Origin: Dipteris shenzhenensis | Lineage: Eukaryota > Polypodiophyta > Polypodiopsida > Gleicheniales | Length of the DNA stretch: 64,000 nt | NCBI GenBank assembly: GCA_047967505.1 | Contig: CM106538.1 | Reading direction: 5' to 3' (one strand) | Part shown: positions 44,402 to 55,076 of the stretch, in pieces | How the letters are laid out: every line of letters begins with the position of its first letter | How positions within the stretch are numbered: the stretch's first letter is position 1 | The notes under the pieces: model-generated | What the model saw: only the letters and a program-made list of their open reading frames with translations | Database searches by the model: none | Told to the model about the DNA's origin: nothing | Translations under genes and position numbers: made by a program

Positions 44402-47308
44402 TCATGGTAGATGCTGAAAATACTGCTGTAACAGATCAGGGTACTGCTGTAAGTCTTCATCAGACTGCCAAGTAGCGTCGGAGTCGTCCAGATCTCGCCA
44501 AAGAACAAGGAATTCCGTGATAAGTCGATGTCGAGTCTCTCGCTGTCGATGGTCCAGAATACGCTCAGGAATAAGGAGAACATAATCGTCTTCGATTTCT
44601 GGGACATAATCACCTGCAGGAGGAACTGCTTCATCGCCTGGAATGTACGTCTTTAGCCAAGAAATATGAAATGTTGGATGGATTTTACCCCATGATGGTG
44701 GTAATTCCAATTTATAACTTAAAGGTGAATTTTTCTTGACGATCCGGAAAGGTCCATAGTATCTGGGTCGCAACTTAGGAAACACAGACTTAACCGTCTT
44801 ATAGCGATGTGGGGCTACGAATAATAGCACCATGTCACCAGTGTTAAATTCCAGGTGACGTCTATGTTTGTTGGCAGACCGTTGATACCGCTCTTGCGCT
44901 TTTCGCATATGATCCCTGACTTGCAGTAGAATGTCTTGCATTTCTTGAACCAATTGATCAGCTAGGGCCACTCGATGTTGAAGTACAAAATTTGTTGGTA
45001 CAATCGGAGTGTGTCCATAAGCTGCTTGGAATGGAGTCATGCTGATGGCACTATGGAAAGAGTTATTATAGGCAAACTCAAGGAGTGGTACATACTCTTC
45101 CCAGGCTGCGAGGCGTGACTGAACATAATGTCGAAGCATTTCTTCCAGAACTTGGTTGACTCTTTCAGTTTGTCCATCTGATTCTGGGTGGTAGGCTGAA
45201 CTGAACAGTAGAGTTGTACCCAAAGATTCGAACAGTGAAATCCAAAAGTGACTGGTAAACTTAGGATCTCTGTCGGATATGATATTCTTGGGTAATCCAT
45301 GGTGTCGGAAGATGTGTTGTATAAAGAGTTTGGCTATGTCCGGGGCCTGTGCACTGCTTTTGCAAGCAACAAAGTGTGCCATTTTGGACAAGCGATCAAC
45401 AATTACCATAATCTGAGTGTTACCTCTGGAGGATCGTGGTAGTGTTGTAATGAAATCCATGGAAATACTTTCCCACCTTTCAGTTGGAACTGGAAGAGGC
45501 TGAAGAAGTCCTGTTGGAAGTCGTCGACTTGCTTTCATTTGTTGACATGATAAGCAAGATGTAACCATGTTGATGACATCTCTTTTCATCTGAGGCCAGT
45601 AGTATGTTGCACTGAGTAACCGATACGTCTTATTGATGCTTGGATGGGCAGCATAAGGAACTACATGATGCTCTTTTAACAAAAGACGTCGAACATCCTT
45701 GTCATGTGGTACACAGACGCGATCTTGATAATACAGAAGGTCGTCCGTATAAGAATAAGATGAGAAAATCTTTTGTTCGGAAGTCGAAGGTTGATCTTTG
45801 GAAAGAACCTGTACTGCGGTGCCGAAGTCTTTATCATTGAAATACTTTCCTTTGAATGAGTTCGGAACATCCACAGATAATGTAGAGATTACCATGGCTA
45901 ATGCTAGAGGTAACCTGCTGAGAGCATCTGCAACTACATTACGTAGTCCTGGTATGTACTCAATGGTCATGTGAAAGTTGGCCAGAAACTCAACCCAGCG
46001 TGCTTGTCGAGCGTTCATGACTGGCTGAGTAAAGATGTACTTGAGAGAGTGATGGTCTGTCTTGACCACAGAGTCGGCACCCATGAGATAATGTTTCCAA
46101 GAGCGATAAGCATGTACAACAGCAAGAAACTCCTTATCATAGACCGGATATCGGGTTTGGATATCAGAATGTTTATGGCTGTCAAAAGCAATAACTCTGC
46201 CTTCTTGCATCAAGACTGCTCCTGTAGCGATGTCGGAAGCGTCGGTCATGACCTCAAATGGAAGATTTGGGTCAGCAATAGCCATAACTGGTGTGGTAGT
46301 GAGTGTTTGCTTGAGTTGTTGGAAACTATACTCTGTTTCGGAAAGCCACTGAAAAATTGCTGTGCTTTTCAATAATTCGGACATAGGAGCTGCGATTTCG
46401 GAAAACTGATAGACCTTTGTATGGTAGAAGTTTGCCAATCCGAGAAAAGAGCGGACATCATGAACATTCTTAGGAGTAGGCCAGTTTCGGATTACCTCGA
46501 CCTTCTTGGGATCCACAGAGATACCTTGAGCTGAAATAACATGTCCCAAATATTCAAGTTGGGTCTTGAAGAACTCACTCTTCTCAATGTTGATGTAGAG
46601 AGAATTTGCGCGGAGAACTTCAAAAGCTTGGTGAAGATGTTGTTTGTGCTCATGTAGGGATCTGCTGAAAATGAGGATGTCATCGAGGTAAACAATGACG
46701 AACTGATCGAGGAAAGGCCTGAAGATGTCGTTCATTAATGTCATGAATGTGGCCGGGGCATTGTTTAACCCAAAAGGCATGACCAAACATTCATAGTGTC
46801 CATACTTTGTACGAAAAGCTGTCTTGTATTCATCACCTTCTCGTATACGAATTTGATGATAACCTGAACGAAGATCAATCTTGGAGAAGTGTGTTGCATG
46901 TAGAAGTTGATCGAAAAGGTCATCAATGCGAGGCAATGGATACTTGTTTTTGATAGTGAGCTTGTTGAGGGCTCGATAGTCGATGCAGAGGTGCATAGAC
47001 TTGTTCTTTTTTTCCACAAGTAGTACAGGAGATCCGAAAGGGCTGCGATTGGGCCGAATGTGACCTTTGTCGAGTAGCTCGGTGACCTGTCTTTGGATTT
47101 CTTCATTTTGAGTGTGAGAAACCCGATAAGGAGGTTTTGACGGTGGATTACTACCTGGAATAAGTTCGATTGGGTGATCCACTGGTCGTCGAGGTGGTAA
47201 CTGCTTTGGCAATTCCTGTGGAAAAATATCCAGGTAAGGCTGGAAAAAAGGTTGGTTGAGGTATTCAGGAGGATCCTTTGTTGGTGTCTCCTCGACAGCC
47301 GTAACCAA
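44402..47308 (-). CDS. pol: Chromovirus (Ty3/gypsy) Pol: RT, RNase H, integrase, chromodomain
   Basis: One open frame of 968 codons copies element RNA and inserts the [25 protein letters not shown] about 96-115, [14 protein letters not shown] about 141-153, and the palm motif YLDD at 207-210 ([12 protein letters not shown]). RNase [15 protein letters not shown], a conserved [19 protein letters not shown] and [10 protein letters not shown]. Integrase: HHCC finger ([12 protein letters not shown]...CLSCQQMK), then the catalytic set D ([10 protein letters not shown]), D (IISDRDPKF) and E ([10 protein letters not shown]), all intact. The GPF/Y word YYGPFRIV is followed by a C-terminal chromodomain-like segment ([11 protein letters not shown]...EFLVLWRDL) that in this family targets heterochromatin. 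The first ATG is at 47308, but the same frame stays open upstream to about 47450, where it should join protease by a frame change. No internal stop is seen, so this pol may encode active enzymes. Confidence 0.93.
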   Translation of the reverse strand: MVTAVEETPTKDPPEYLNQPFFQPYLDIFPQELPKQLPPRRPVDHPIELIPGSNPPSKPPYRVSHTQNEEIQRQVTELLDKGHIRPNRSPFGSPVLLVEKKNKSMHLCIDYRALNKLTIKNKYPLPRIDDLFDQLLHATHFSKIDLRSGYHQIRIREGDEYKTAFRTKYGHYECLVMPFGLNNAPATFMTLMNDIFRPFLDQFVIVYLDDILIFSRSLHEHKQHLHQAFEVLRANSLYINIEKSEFFKTQLEYLGHVISAQGISVDPKKVEVIRNWPTPKNVHDVRSFLGLANFYHTKVYQFSEIAAPMSELLKSTAIFQWLSETEYSFQQLKQTLTTTPVMAIADPNLPFEVMTDASDIATGAVLMQEGRVIAFDSHKHSDIQTRYPVYDKEFLAVVHAYRSWKHYLMGADSVVKTDHHSLKYIFTQPVMNARQARWVEFLANFHMTIEYIPGLRNVVADALSRLPLALAMVISTLSVDVPNSFKGKYFNDKDFGTAVQVLSKDQPSTSEQKIFSSYSYTDDLLYYQDRVCVPHDKDVRRLLLKEHHVVPYAAHPSINKTYRLLSATYYWPQMKRDVINMVTSCLSCQQMKASRRLPTGLLQPLPVPTERWESISMDFITTLPRSSRGNTQIMVIVDRLSKMAHFVACKSSAQAPDIAKLFIQHIFRHHGLPKNIISDRDPKFTSHFWISLFESLGTTLLFSSAYHPESDGQTERVNQVLEEMLRHYVQSRLAAWEEYVPLLEFAYNNSFHSAISMTPFQAAYGHTPIVPTNFVLQHRVALADQLVQEMQDILLQVRDHMRKAQERYQRSANKHRRHLEFNTGDMVLLFVAPHRYKTVKSVFPKLRPRYYGPFRIVKKNSPLSYKLELPPSWGKIHPTFHISWLKTYIPGDEAVPPAGDYVPEIEDDYVLLIPERILDHRQRETRHRLITEFLVLWRDLDDSDATWQSDEDLQQYPDLLQQYFQHLP

Positions 47309-47400
47309 CAGAAGTGAAGTCTTTGCTTGGCGTTTACGAACCCACTTCTTTACTTGTAGGGCAGAGGCAACTGGGGTTGAAGGAGAATCCCTAGAACCAG

Positions 47401-48362
47401 TTAGCTCAATAAGTTTTCCCTGGTGGACAAACTGGAATGGCTGCGAAAACTGATTGATGGATCATAGTCGTAGAGCCATTGTTGTCCTAGTATGACATCG
47501 TACCGAGAAAGAGGCATAATGTCGAAGTTCAACTTGTCCGTATAATGTTGGATGCGAAAAGACAAGTTTTTAATCTTGGTGTTGCACAAGAAAGTTGTTC
47601 CATTTGCGAGTTCAATCTGGTAGTCCATGAGGCTAGGACTGGTGGTCAACCGAAGTTTATCGACCACAGAACTGGCTAGGAAATTATGAGAACAGCCACT
47701 GTCGATGAGGATGGTGACCGTTGTTCCACGAATCGATCCTTGAACACAAAGTACTTGAGTGGCCAGGGAAGGTTCGGGGTTGCTGGCAAGGCTCAGGTGG
47801 ATGGTATTCACCATTCGAACAGCTTTGCCTTTCTTGTCTTGTGCTGAGGTAGCATCTTCTTTTGGGGAAGTGCTAGGTTCCATATTAGAATTTTGCTTTG
47901 GTCGCTTGGGACAATCGAACCATCTATGGTCGCCTGTACAGATGGTACAAAGTCCTTTTGAGCTGGAGTTATTCTTCTTGTCAGTGGCCGCACCTTTATG
48001 TTGGGGCTGTCGATAATGACTTTGTGAAGAAGAAGAAACACGATCCTTGGGGGACTGCTTCTGTTGGAATCCAGCAAATGATTTCTGAGGCTTCTGGGGA
48101 TCTTGAGACTGTCGCTGACCTTGATTACCGAAGTTTTTGCGAAACCTGGTATTATCTTGAGGGCGAGCACCTTTGGCCGTAGGAGAGTTCTGTGTGCGAG
48201 TAGCACTCTGCTTCCCTGTGTTGAGGAAATCTGTAATGCGCTCCGCGTAAGTAATAGCGCCATCTGTGGTGGTGATATTGGCTTTAAGAACATCAATGCG
48301 TAACGAGGGTTGTAGGCCTGAGATGAAAGCATGAAGGCGATTGTGGTGAACTGAGAGATATA
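47401..48362 (-). pseudogene. Chromovirus Gag C-terminus and protease
   Basis: Reading leftward from about 48362: HNRLHAFISGLQPSLR, the end of the Gag capsid domain. A long Gln/Ser-rich stretch follows, then a knuckle C-T-I-C-T-G-D-H-R-W-F-D-C (CX2CX3HX4C) near 47920-47960. The aspartic protease then starts about 47770 with VTILIDSGCSHNFL, and later [16 protein letters not shown]. The frame ends at 47401, but the natural continuation ([16 protein letters not shown]) lies in the pol frame, so a one-base change at about 47450 separates protease from pol. Compared with the gag start, this segment is in another frame because of the break near 48362. Confidence 0.82.
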
Positions 48363-49016
48363 AGAAGACAGGGAACCCGTTTGCTCCAACTGTCGAAGTT
48401 TTGATCGTGCTTGGAAGTCCGCATTGGCAGGTACAAACTGCTTACGGAGCACGTGTTCAAAACGTTCCCAAGTTAACACACTTTTTCCGTCCTTTAAGCG
48501 TCTTTGCCACCATAGAAATGCTGTATCCTTCAGGAGGGAGGCTGCCAAGGCGATCTTTTTGCCTTCCGTGAGGTCAACCGTGTCAAAATACATGCGCATT
48601 TTAGCGAGCCATTGGTCAACAGTTTGGCGATTACGTTGACCAGTGTAGGCTTCCGGAAGTTTGACGTCAAGTCGTTTTGTTTTGGAAGCTTGAAGTAATC
48701 GATAGAGAGTACGCAGTTCAGTATTTTCTACCTCGGGGGGGAAAGAATCCGCATCGTCGTCGGGTTGCGTCACCTCGTCCTCTGTATGTGCTGGACTTCG
48801 AGAATCTTGGAGTTGTTGAACTTTTTGAACCAGGTCGGAGATGCTGTCCTGAAGCTGAGATATTTGAAGTTGCAATAGAGATTCACTTTGGGTGTTGCCT
48901 TTAGGGGTCTTTTTGGGACTTGATTCTTTAATCTCGGGAGAGGCTTCACGCGAGCGGTGCGACATGTCGGAAATCCCTGTGAGAGAGGCGCGAACTTGCG
49001 CTCTAGTTTGTACCAT
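48363..49016 (-). pseudogene. gag: Chromovirus Gag N-terminal part
   Basis: Starts MVQTRAQVRASLTGISDMSH. A predicted coiled coil (LQLQISQLQDSISDLVQKV) lies about residues 47-70, then the retrotransposon Gag domain: LPEAYTGQRNRQTVDQWLAK, ALAASLLKDTAFLWWQRR, KQFVPANADFQARSKLRQL. After SSYISQFTT the frame shifts, and the family text resumes with HNRLHAFISGLQ in the protease frame. About a dozen residues normally present between these words are absent, so this is an out-of-frame deletion in the capsid domain, not a programmed shift. The ATG overlaps the end of an upstream frame. Gag should be unable to assemble, in contrast to the intact pol and identical LTRs. Confidence 0.85.
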
Positions 49017-49647
49017 CCCTGAAAGAGGATTCGGGCTGCTCCCTGAGGTTGCTCATATTGGAGGGGGCAGGCGAGGCAGGATGGAACCACCCGTGGAAAT
49101 CTGGTAAGGGAGGTCCTGTCGGAGGTAACACTGGAGATTCTGAAAAAGGTGTTACTGCTCGTGATAAGACAGGGGTAGGTAGCAGAGTCCACGGAGCTGA
49201 AAAAGGATAAGGAGCTGCTGTCGGAAGAGGAGGATATCCAGGAGAGGGAGTGCCTTCAGGATGTAAATACTGACTGGGAGAAGGTACACCCTGTAGAGGA
49301 GGATATCGGGGAGCTGAAGGAGGTGGAGAGTACCCTGGGGATGCCGAAGGTGAAGGGTAGAACTCTCTTCAAAAATGAACAGCAAACTACTGAGGAATAT
49401 CGTGTTCCGGATATCTTCGTGTCTCGTGGAACACAACCTGTACTGTGCTGAGGAAATAATGTAATTGAGGTGCCTCACGCAGAAGGTAGAGGATGTGATC
49501 CAAGTCACTCGGAGGGCACGTGACACAGAAGACCCAAGATGCAAAGGCTCCAAAATGGGCTGGCTGTGCAATTTGAACACGATATTGTGTAGTAGCAGGT
49601 GCCTGAGGTGTCCTTGAATGGCCGGGGGAATTACCAGGGGTTTCCAT
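49003..49647 (-). pseudogene. Extra reading frame upstream of gag, proline-rich, two stops
   Basis: One frame runs from ATG at 49647 to TAG at 49003-49005, 214 codons, with TAG at 49387-49389 and TGA at 49369-49371 inside. The first 86 codons (start METPGNSPGHSRTPQAPATT, then a hydrophobic FGAFASWVFCVTCPPSDLDH) match no family I know. The second part is a Pro/Ser/Tyr-rich domain (SPGYSPPPSAPRYPPLQGVP and similar) that stays open for about 120 codons. Its stop overlaps the gag start: ATGGTACAAACTAG holds both. Length, codon-like proline bias and the gag overlap suggest a former protein rather than leader noise. The stops argue it is now dead or needs another explanation. Confidence 0.4.
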
Positions 49648-50940
49648 GCTTTAATATGGATTCTTTCATTTGCTGTATTTTGTTAAAAGAATCCTGAAAA
49701 AGCAAATTGGAAAGACTCCACCTGGCAATACTTTAATCTGCCAAATGATTGCGTAGAAGAAGGCTGCAAATCGTTGTCCGGAGGTCCAGGTTGCAGTATT
49801 TTGTGAGGAGTGCTCGAGGCTGGTCTGGTCCGGGCTGTCAACGGGCTTTCTTCATTGAGAGAATTGGCAACTGGTGCTGAATTGGCAGGGTATTAATGGC
49901 GAAACAAGGAGAGACAGCAGCCTGTCAGGAAATCGGGTATCCAGGGCTGCAATGGCAAGGCCAGGGCTGCAAATAGTGAGAGGCTGTCAGCAAGAATGGC
50001 GAAGAAAGGGTTGGCAGCGCAGGCTGATGCAGAAATGACAATACGGCCTGTACGGATGCAGGCTGGCTGTCCGTACGGAAGTACCGTACGGTTCGTACGG
50101 TAGATGGCGCAGGCTGCTGGTCGTGAAAACGGCGCAGGCTGCGGGTTGGCCGTATGGCTGGATGCGCAGTAGGATACCAAGGGATGCGCAGCAGGGTACG
50201 GATGGACTGCGGGGGGGTACGGAAAAAGGCGCAGGCTGTACGGCTGGGTACGGAACAGAATGCGCAGGGCTGTATGAATTGTACGGAATGGCTGCGATGC
50301 TTGCGCAGGCTGCGAGATAGTTCGTACGGCCGTTGTTTGGTGTCCGTATTGGCTGGAAAGGTACGCCCTTTCGATGGGCTGCCTGAGGGCTATTTGCCCC
50401 AAATTAATTTGGGGTTAAGTTAACCCTAGGGAAGTTAGGGTAACCTAGGGTTAGGGGATGGGTTTAATTTTTATCCCTTTTTACCCCTCTAGGTTCCCTT
50501 TTGTAGGTACTTGGGCCTAGGAGGTGTGCCTATTCGAAGGGGTGTGACCCTTGGAATAGGTGCACCTGTTCATGAGGGGATATGTCCCTATTGTCAAAAG
50601 GGATGCGACCCTGCATGAATAGGTATGTCCCTTTGCCCACAATGGGGTATGTCCCATGAGTGAGGAGTCGAGACTCGTCACCAAAAGGTGTGTCCCATGG
50701 TGGAAAAGGCGCGTCCCTTGGTTTTGGGACAACCCAAGCACCTTAAAGGACACGATTTTGGTCGTGTCCATTCACATCAACTTGTGATGTGAGGGGGATG
50801 GAGAGGCCAGGATGAAATTTTACGCTCATCCTCTCCATCTCTTCCATGCACTATGTGCACGGATGTCCTTCTAGCGGCAAAAATGTATCAGATCAGCGCT
50901 AGAAGGTGAGGGGCATTTCCTACAGGCAGGAGCGAATTTT
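49648..50940 (-). other. Untranslated leader of the chromovirus
   Basis: 1.3 kb between the PBS and the upstream frame. 50500-50770 repeats words such as GGTGTGTCCC, GGTATGTCCC and GGGGTGTGACCC that are also typical of this element's LTR (GGTGTGTACCCC, GGGTGTGACCC). 50418-50465 has AACCCTAGG/GTTAGGG words that look telomere-like but are not an array. The GTAC cluster is listed separately. Confidence 0.6.
50049..50364. promoter_or_regulatory. Cluster of CCGTACGG-like motifs in the chromovirus leader
   Basis: Twelve GTAC tetramers occur in 316 bases, most as GTACGG, including CCGTACGG, TCGTACGG and GTACCGTACGG. About 1.2 would be expected by chance. They alternate with GCGCAGGCTG words (about five). 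The style matches the copia leader at 2107-2188 although the two elements belong to different superfamilies. Binding by SBP-box factors is an inference from the GTAC core. Confidence 0.5.
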
Positions 50941-50952
50941 GCTCTGATACCA
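50941..50952 (-). promoter_or_regulatory. Primer-binding site, initiator Met tRNA
   Basis: The minus strand reads TGGTATCAGAGC one base inside the 5' LTR. Confidence 0.95.
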
Positions 50953-50953
50953 C

Positions 50954-51383
50954 TGTAAGAAATCCTAGATTTACTATATTTAGAACTGTGCTAAGGAACA
51001 GAAAAGAGACTGAAATAGCAGAGAGCAAAGGAATAACTGTATTGCTTAAATGTCTGTAGGGTGGATGTGATTGTCATCCATACAATTTGGCCTCTCTTAT
51101 ATAGAGAGTGAAGAGTCACACATGAAAAGGTGTGTACTCCAAAGGGTATGTGCATGAAGAGGTGTGTACCCCTTGTGAAGGGTGTGACCCTTGATGAGAG
51201 GGTACATTACAATAGGAATGTCTCTTCATTAGAATGCCTCTTGTGAAGGGTTGTGCCTCATTAGGAAGTGTCCCGTCGAAAGGGCAAGTGTCCCGTCGAA
51301 AGGTCATACCCTTCCACAAGTGTCCATTCATTAAACCATCCATAAGTCTAGAAAGAGAAAGGAATACGTCACAGATCGTGACA
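50954..51383 (-). repeat. 5' LTR of the chromovirus
   Basis: 430 bases with TG...CA ends, no difference seen from 43916-44345. TATATAAG at 51096-51103 on the minus strand is the likely core promoter. The plus-strand right neighbour GAAAC (51384-51388) is the target duplication. Confidence 0.97.
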
Positions 51384-53760
51384 GAAACCACCAGAGCAAC
51401 AATGGCATTGTCCCTCCGCTTGCCTCTGCTTCAACCATGGTCTGATGGGTAAGCCAGAAGAAGTAGGATATCTCCCTCGGCCGCAAACCGGACCATAACC
51501 GTGTCCAAAACCTAGAATGGACATTTCGGGGTACTCTCTGGGTCACCCAATGCTGCTCCCTCGAGCGGGACCTCGAAGAGTCCATCTGAAGCCTCCTGCC
51601 AATCCGTGTGGTATATGAAAAGAAGGGCATCTCATCCATCTGCTCGGCAAGGCCACCCGTGGAGGGCCAGAACCACTCTCCTAGATCCCACTAGACCTCC
51701 CTCAAGGGTCTACCCTTCCATAGCCAGAGGCGCCATCTGGGGGCATCTTGCTCTGAAATACTGGGAGGGTCAATGTGCCACTCCTTCCCCAAATGTCCCA
51801 CCACTCTGATCATGTGCCAGTGAATCCCATCAAGACTCCCATCCATCTTAGGGTCCCTCTCTGTGAGCGGATGGAGTAGGCCTCCTAGTCCTACACGGTA
51901 GAAGCTGGGGTGCGTGCTGCCTCGCTGCCTCATCATCCTCAAAGGGACACCAGTTCGAGAAAACTGTCCTAGCCAAGTGCTGTCCCTCCCACCAGGACTT
52001 AGGGATGGCTAGGTCAATCTCCCTCATCCGTTGCCTTGCCCCTCGCAGATGCGCTACGGCGCCAAGCCTCGCCTCTAACTCCATGGGTAATCTGCTCTGT
52101 TTGCCAAAAGACTTGGCTGGGCCACTGTCCCACTGTGCCCAACCAATGTACATTTGCTGTCCAAGCATACGCCCCTCCTGATCTCGGATCTCTGGGTGCC
52201 TCATAAGGGACTGACGCTCAAACTCCTCTCTGCATCTAGGCGGAGCACGAATGAGACCCCCTGCTAGTCTTTGCCAGACTGTGAAGGCTCCGCATCAAAG
52301 GGGAACCCTTTCCTGTAAGGGGAGCCTCTGAGAAGATCCACCTATGTGAAGGCTGCCACTGTTCTCCAGTGCGTGGGGTGTTCCTGAGAAGCCCTCTCCG
52401 TAAGAGGAGCTTCCCAGGCTGTGCACCTGGAGTGAGGCCGTAAACAACCAACTTGCACAAGAGGGCTCTGCTCTGCATCTCCGGATCTATGATACCCAAG
52501 CCTCCCAGTGCCTATGGCATGATCACCGTTTGCCAAGCGACCCGAGCTCTAGTATTCCGCGTGCCGTCCGATCCTACTCAGAGGAAGTTTCGAACCAACC
52601 GTCGGAGCTGACCAATGCATCCTCTGCGAAAGCACCAGCAGGAAACGATATACCAGGCCATGGCAAGGACCTGATTTGCCACTAAGGCATGCCTTGCTAG
52701 GGAGAGCTTGGCTGAGCTCCAATAGAGAAGCTGTGCCGAACACTCTCTAGGACCGGGGCGATCTGCTGCTCTGTTGTAATATCAATACCAACCTAGCAAT
52801 CGAGGTATCTCGCTGTTTGACCCTGCGGTATCCATCTGAAGCCAAAATCACTTCCCACTCACGGATCTCCTGTGTCTCCTCTTGGCCTGTGAAGAAACCT
52901 ATAGACTTTGTCCAGTTGATCCGCGCACCCGAGGCCTCGTAGTAGATAGCCAAGGCTCCCCTGACTCTCTCCAAACTCGTTGTGGTGCCCTCAACATACA
53001 AGGCTGTGTCATCTATAAACTCAGAGTCAAGCAGTTCCTCCTATAGTCGGATTGTGAGCCTCAACCCTATGAGGCCCGCCACCTGTGATCTCAAGTAGTA
53101 GCCCAAGGCCTCCGCCACGAACAGGAAGAGGAAAGGAGGAAGTGGGCAGCCATGGCGGACCGAGCGTGAGAGAGGAAAGGCCTCGCCGGTGTGTCCTCCG
53201 ATAAGCACCTGGCTAGAGCTTCCCACATAGAGCGTTGAAACTCCTTTGACCCATTTGTTTGAGAAACCCAATCTCTGCATAGTGTCCTCCAGGAAGGACC
53301 ACTCCACCCTGTCATAGGCCGCCTCAAAATCCAAGAGAAGAACGGCCAGCGGCTGTGATACATGAGGAACATCTGGCTAGGTGGTGGCCCTTTCTGCTGA
53401 GGGAGGTGGATCCCCACTCAAGGGCTCCTGCTGTTGCTGCTCCTCCTCAGGTGCCTTGCGGTCAAACTTGTCTCTCTCTCTCTCTCTCTCTCTGCATTTG
53501 GCCCTTTGCCTGCGGCGCTTGCGAGCTTGCTTTCTTGGTTTCTTTTTCTTTTTGACTTGGGTCCAGACCCCTTCTGAAGGGGTCACCCACGGGGTCTGAG
53601 ACTCCTGCTACTCTTGTTTGAGGGGGCGTGGGACTCTGGTCTATTGGCTCTGCTTTGCTTTGCGGAGGGGGGGAAGGGGCTCGGGATTGGCCACGAGGGC
53701 AATCTCTGGTGAGGTGACTCATCTGTTTGCACCGAAGACACTGGCCTGGTAGCCCAAAAA
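51384..53760 (-). pseudogene. L1-type LINE copy B, ORF2 remnant joined to the ORF1 tail
   Basis: Resumes LINE B after the chromovirus. Leftward order from 53380: RT block A LLLDFEAAYDRVEWSFLEDT with its catalytic Asp, SNKWVKGVSTLYVGSSSQV, RQGCPL-like RHGCPLPPFLFLFVAEAL, then LYVEGTTTSLERVRGALAIY (52930-53000), EETQEIREWE, and the C-terminal region down to 51390. The FADD-type palm near 53020 has decayed. To the right of 53380 there is no endonuclease and no RT N-terminus; instead the sequence runs into the ORF1 tail (EEEQQQQEPLSGDPPPSAER) and the knuckle C-L-R-C-K-Q-M-S-H-L-T-R-D-C near 53700-53740. The endonuclease deletion makes it non-autonomous, with many stops besides. Confidence 0.82.
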
Positions 53761-54350
53761 TCTCCACACGCTGCGAAGTGTGTCCCCCTCGAGGATCTCA
53801 AGGAGGATGAACTCTGGGAGGGACTCTGGGCTCTCAACCACCAGTGTGATCCTGGATCTGCTACAACTGAGGCGACCGACTCTGGCGGGGACTCGAGCAC
53901 ATTGCCAAATGCCCGACCAATGGAGGGGAGAATGGCTCGATACTCCTTGGGGAGCCTTGGGAAGCGGAGCGTAACTGAAAAACGTAGAACATGATGTGTC
54001 GTGTCCATGTCCTCCACTATAAACCCATGATACTAGGGAAAGAGGTAAACTAGGTGCGGGCCAAGGAGGATGGGGATCCGCTCCACGAGTATCGAGGGAG
54101 TGTCGGGGGAGCTCAGCTGGATGAGGAAAACGCCTCTTTCATAGTGGTGACCTCGTGAATGTGGTCGCCCTCTAATGCCAATCTCGCTTATATCCACTCC
54201 ACGCACCTGTCTCCGAGTAGGCGTGAGGCGCACAATTCTGCCCACGAGCGTCTTGTCTTGGAGGGACTGAACTGCTTGCTGTACTTGTTGCTTGTCAGTT
54301 GGGAAAATAAGAACCTTAACGGTTGGGGGTGTCGAGGGTGCTGCCATAGA
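53761..54350 (-). pseudogene. L1-type LINE copy B, ORF1 N-terminal part
   Basis: From ATG at 54346 (MAAPSTPPTVKVLIFPTDKQ) through QVQQAVQSLQDKTLVGRIVR, SRGHHYERGVFLIQL and IPILLGPHLVYLFP, then after a stop VLRFSVTLRFPRLPKEYRAI. This is the pattern of plant L1 ORF1 nucleic-acid-binding proteins (DUF4283-like region followed by a CCHC knuckle). Frame breaks at about 54040 and 53900 separate the blocks. Confidence 0.65.
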
Positions 54351-55070
54351 GCCCCTCTGGCGAGACCAAGGGTCACCACCAAGATTTTCTTTCACTTGAA
54401 CAAGCACAAATGCTCCCGCTGTAGGGAGGAAGATGAGAAAAAAGAGCCTCCGAGGGGGAGGTGGAGGCGAGGCGAAGAGGCGGGGGAGAGAGAGATGGAG
54501 GAGGCGGGAGGGAAGGTAGAAGAGAGAAGGGAAAGGAGAGAGGAAGGAGAGGAGAAGAGGAGGAGGAAGGAGAGGAGAAGAGGAGGAGGAAGTGAAGGAG
54601 TGGAAGGAAGGTGGGGGAGGGTGCATCTACAGGGGGAGGAAGAGGCGGAAGAGGGAGGGGAAGCGGAGGAGAAGGATGGAGGGAGGAAGTGGAAGGGCGG
54701 GGGGAGGCGTGCGGGCGGGAGAGGCAGGGAGTTGGAAGAAGGTGCAAAGCGGACAGGGAGGCGGCACGGGGGCGGAGGAGCAGCAAGGGGACGGGAGAGC
54801 GAGATGGCGAGGGAGGCAGGGCGGAGTGGTGGCTGAAGAAAAGTGAGGCGGAAGGGAGGCGAGGAGGAGCGGAGGGTAGTGGAGCAGCCAGAAGTAGCGG
54901 GCAGCAGGCAGGCGGGGGGCGAGCTCACCGAGCAGCTCTCAGCTTACCGTTCCCTTGCGGCTGCTTTTGTACCTAACCTTGTATTGCCACTTATGCATCT
55001 TTTCAATTGTTGTTCCATGTCGAAGTAGTTCTTCTTACAAACAAGGTACTTAAAGTACACCACAAAAAAA
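54351..55070 (-). other. Purine-rich 5' region of LINE copy B
   Basis: 54410-54900 is almost pure purine on the plus strand (GGAGGAAGAG words), that is pyrimidine-rich on the LINE's coding strand, as is common at LINE 5' UTRs. Long open frames here (for example 54392-54928 minus, 54159-54836 plus) are low-complexity Pro/Ser/Leu or Glu/Arg/Gly strings, not genes. 54960-55070 is unique sequence ending in A8 before the AGCCGC duplication. Confidence 0.6.
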
Positions 55071-55076
55071 AGCCGC
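55071..55076 (+). repeat. Target-site duplication of LINE B, right copy
   Basis: AGCCGC, matching 43338-43343, directly after the LINE 5' end. Confidence 0.85.

Noticed and set aside
47401-49016. Programmed -1 frameshifts between gag, protease and pol of the chromovirus
   Set aside because: Both shifts are formally -1, but the first lies inside the capsid domain where about a dozen family residues are missing, and no slippery site plus structure is evident. Simple lesions explain it better.
50418-50465. Telomere-like words (AACCCTAGG, GTTAGGG)
   Set aside because: There are only a few imperfect units in a retrotransposon leader, not an array of the plant telomere repeat.
54159-54928. Long frames on both strands (225 plus-strand and 178 minus-strand codons)
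   Set aside because: They are translations of a purine-rich LINE 5' region (Glu/Arg/Gly or Pro/Ser/Leu strings) and mutually exclusive.
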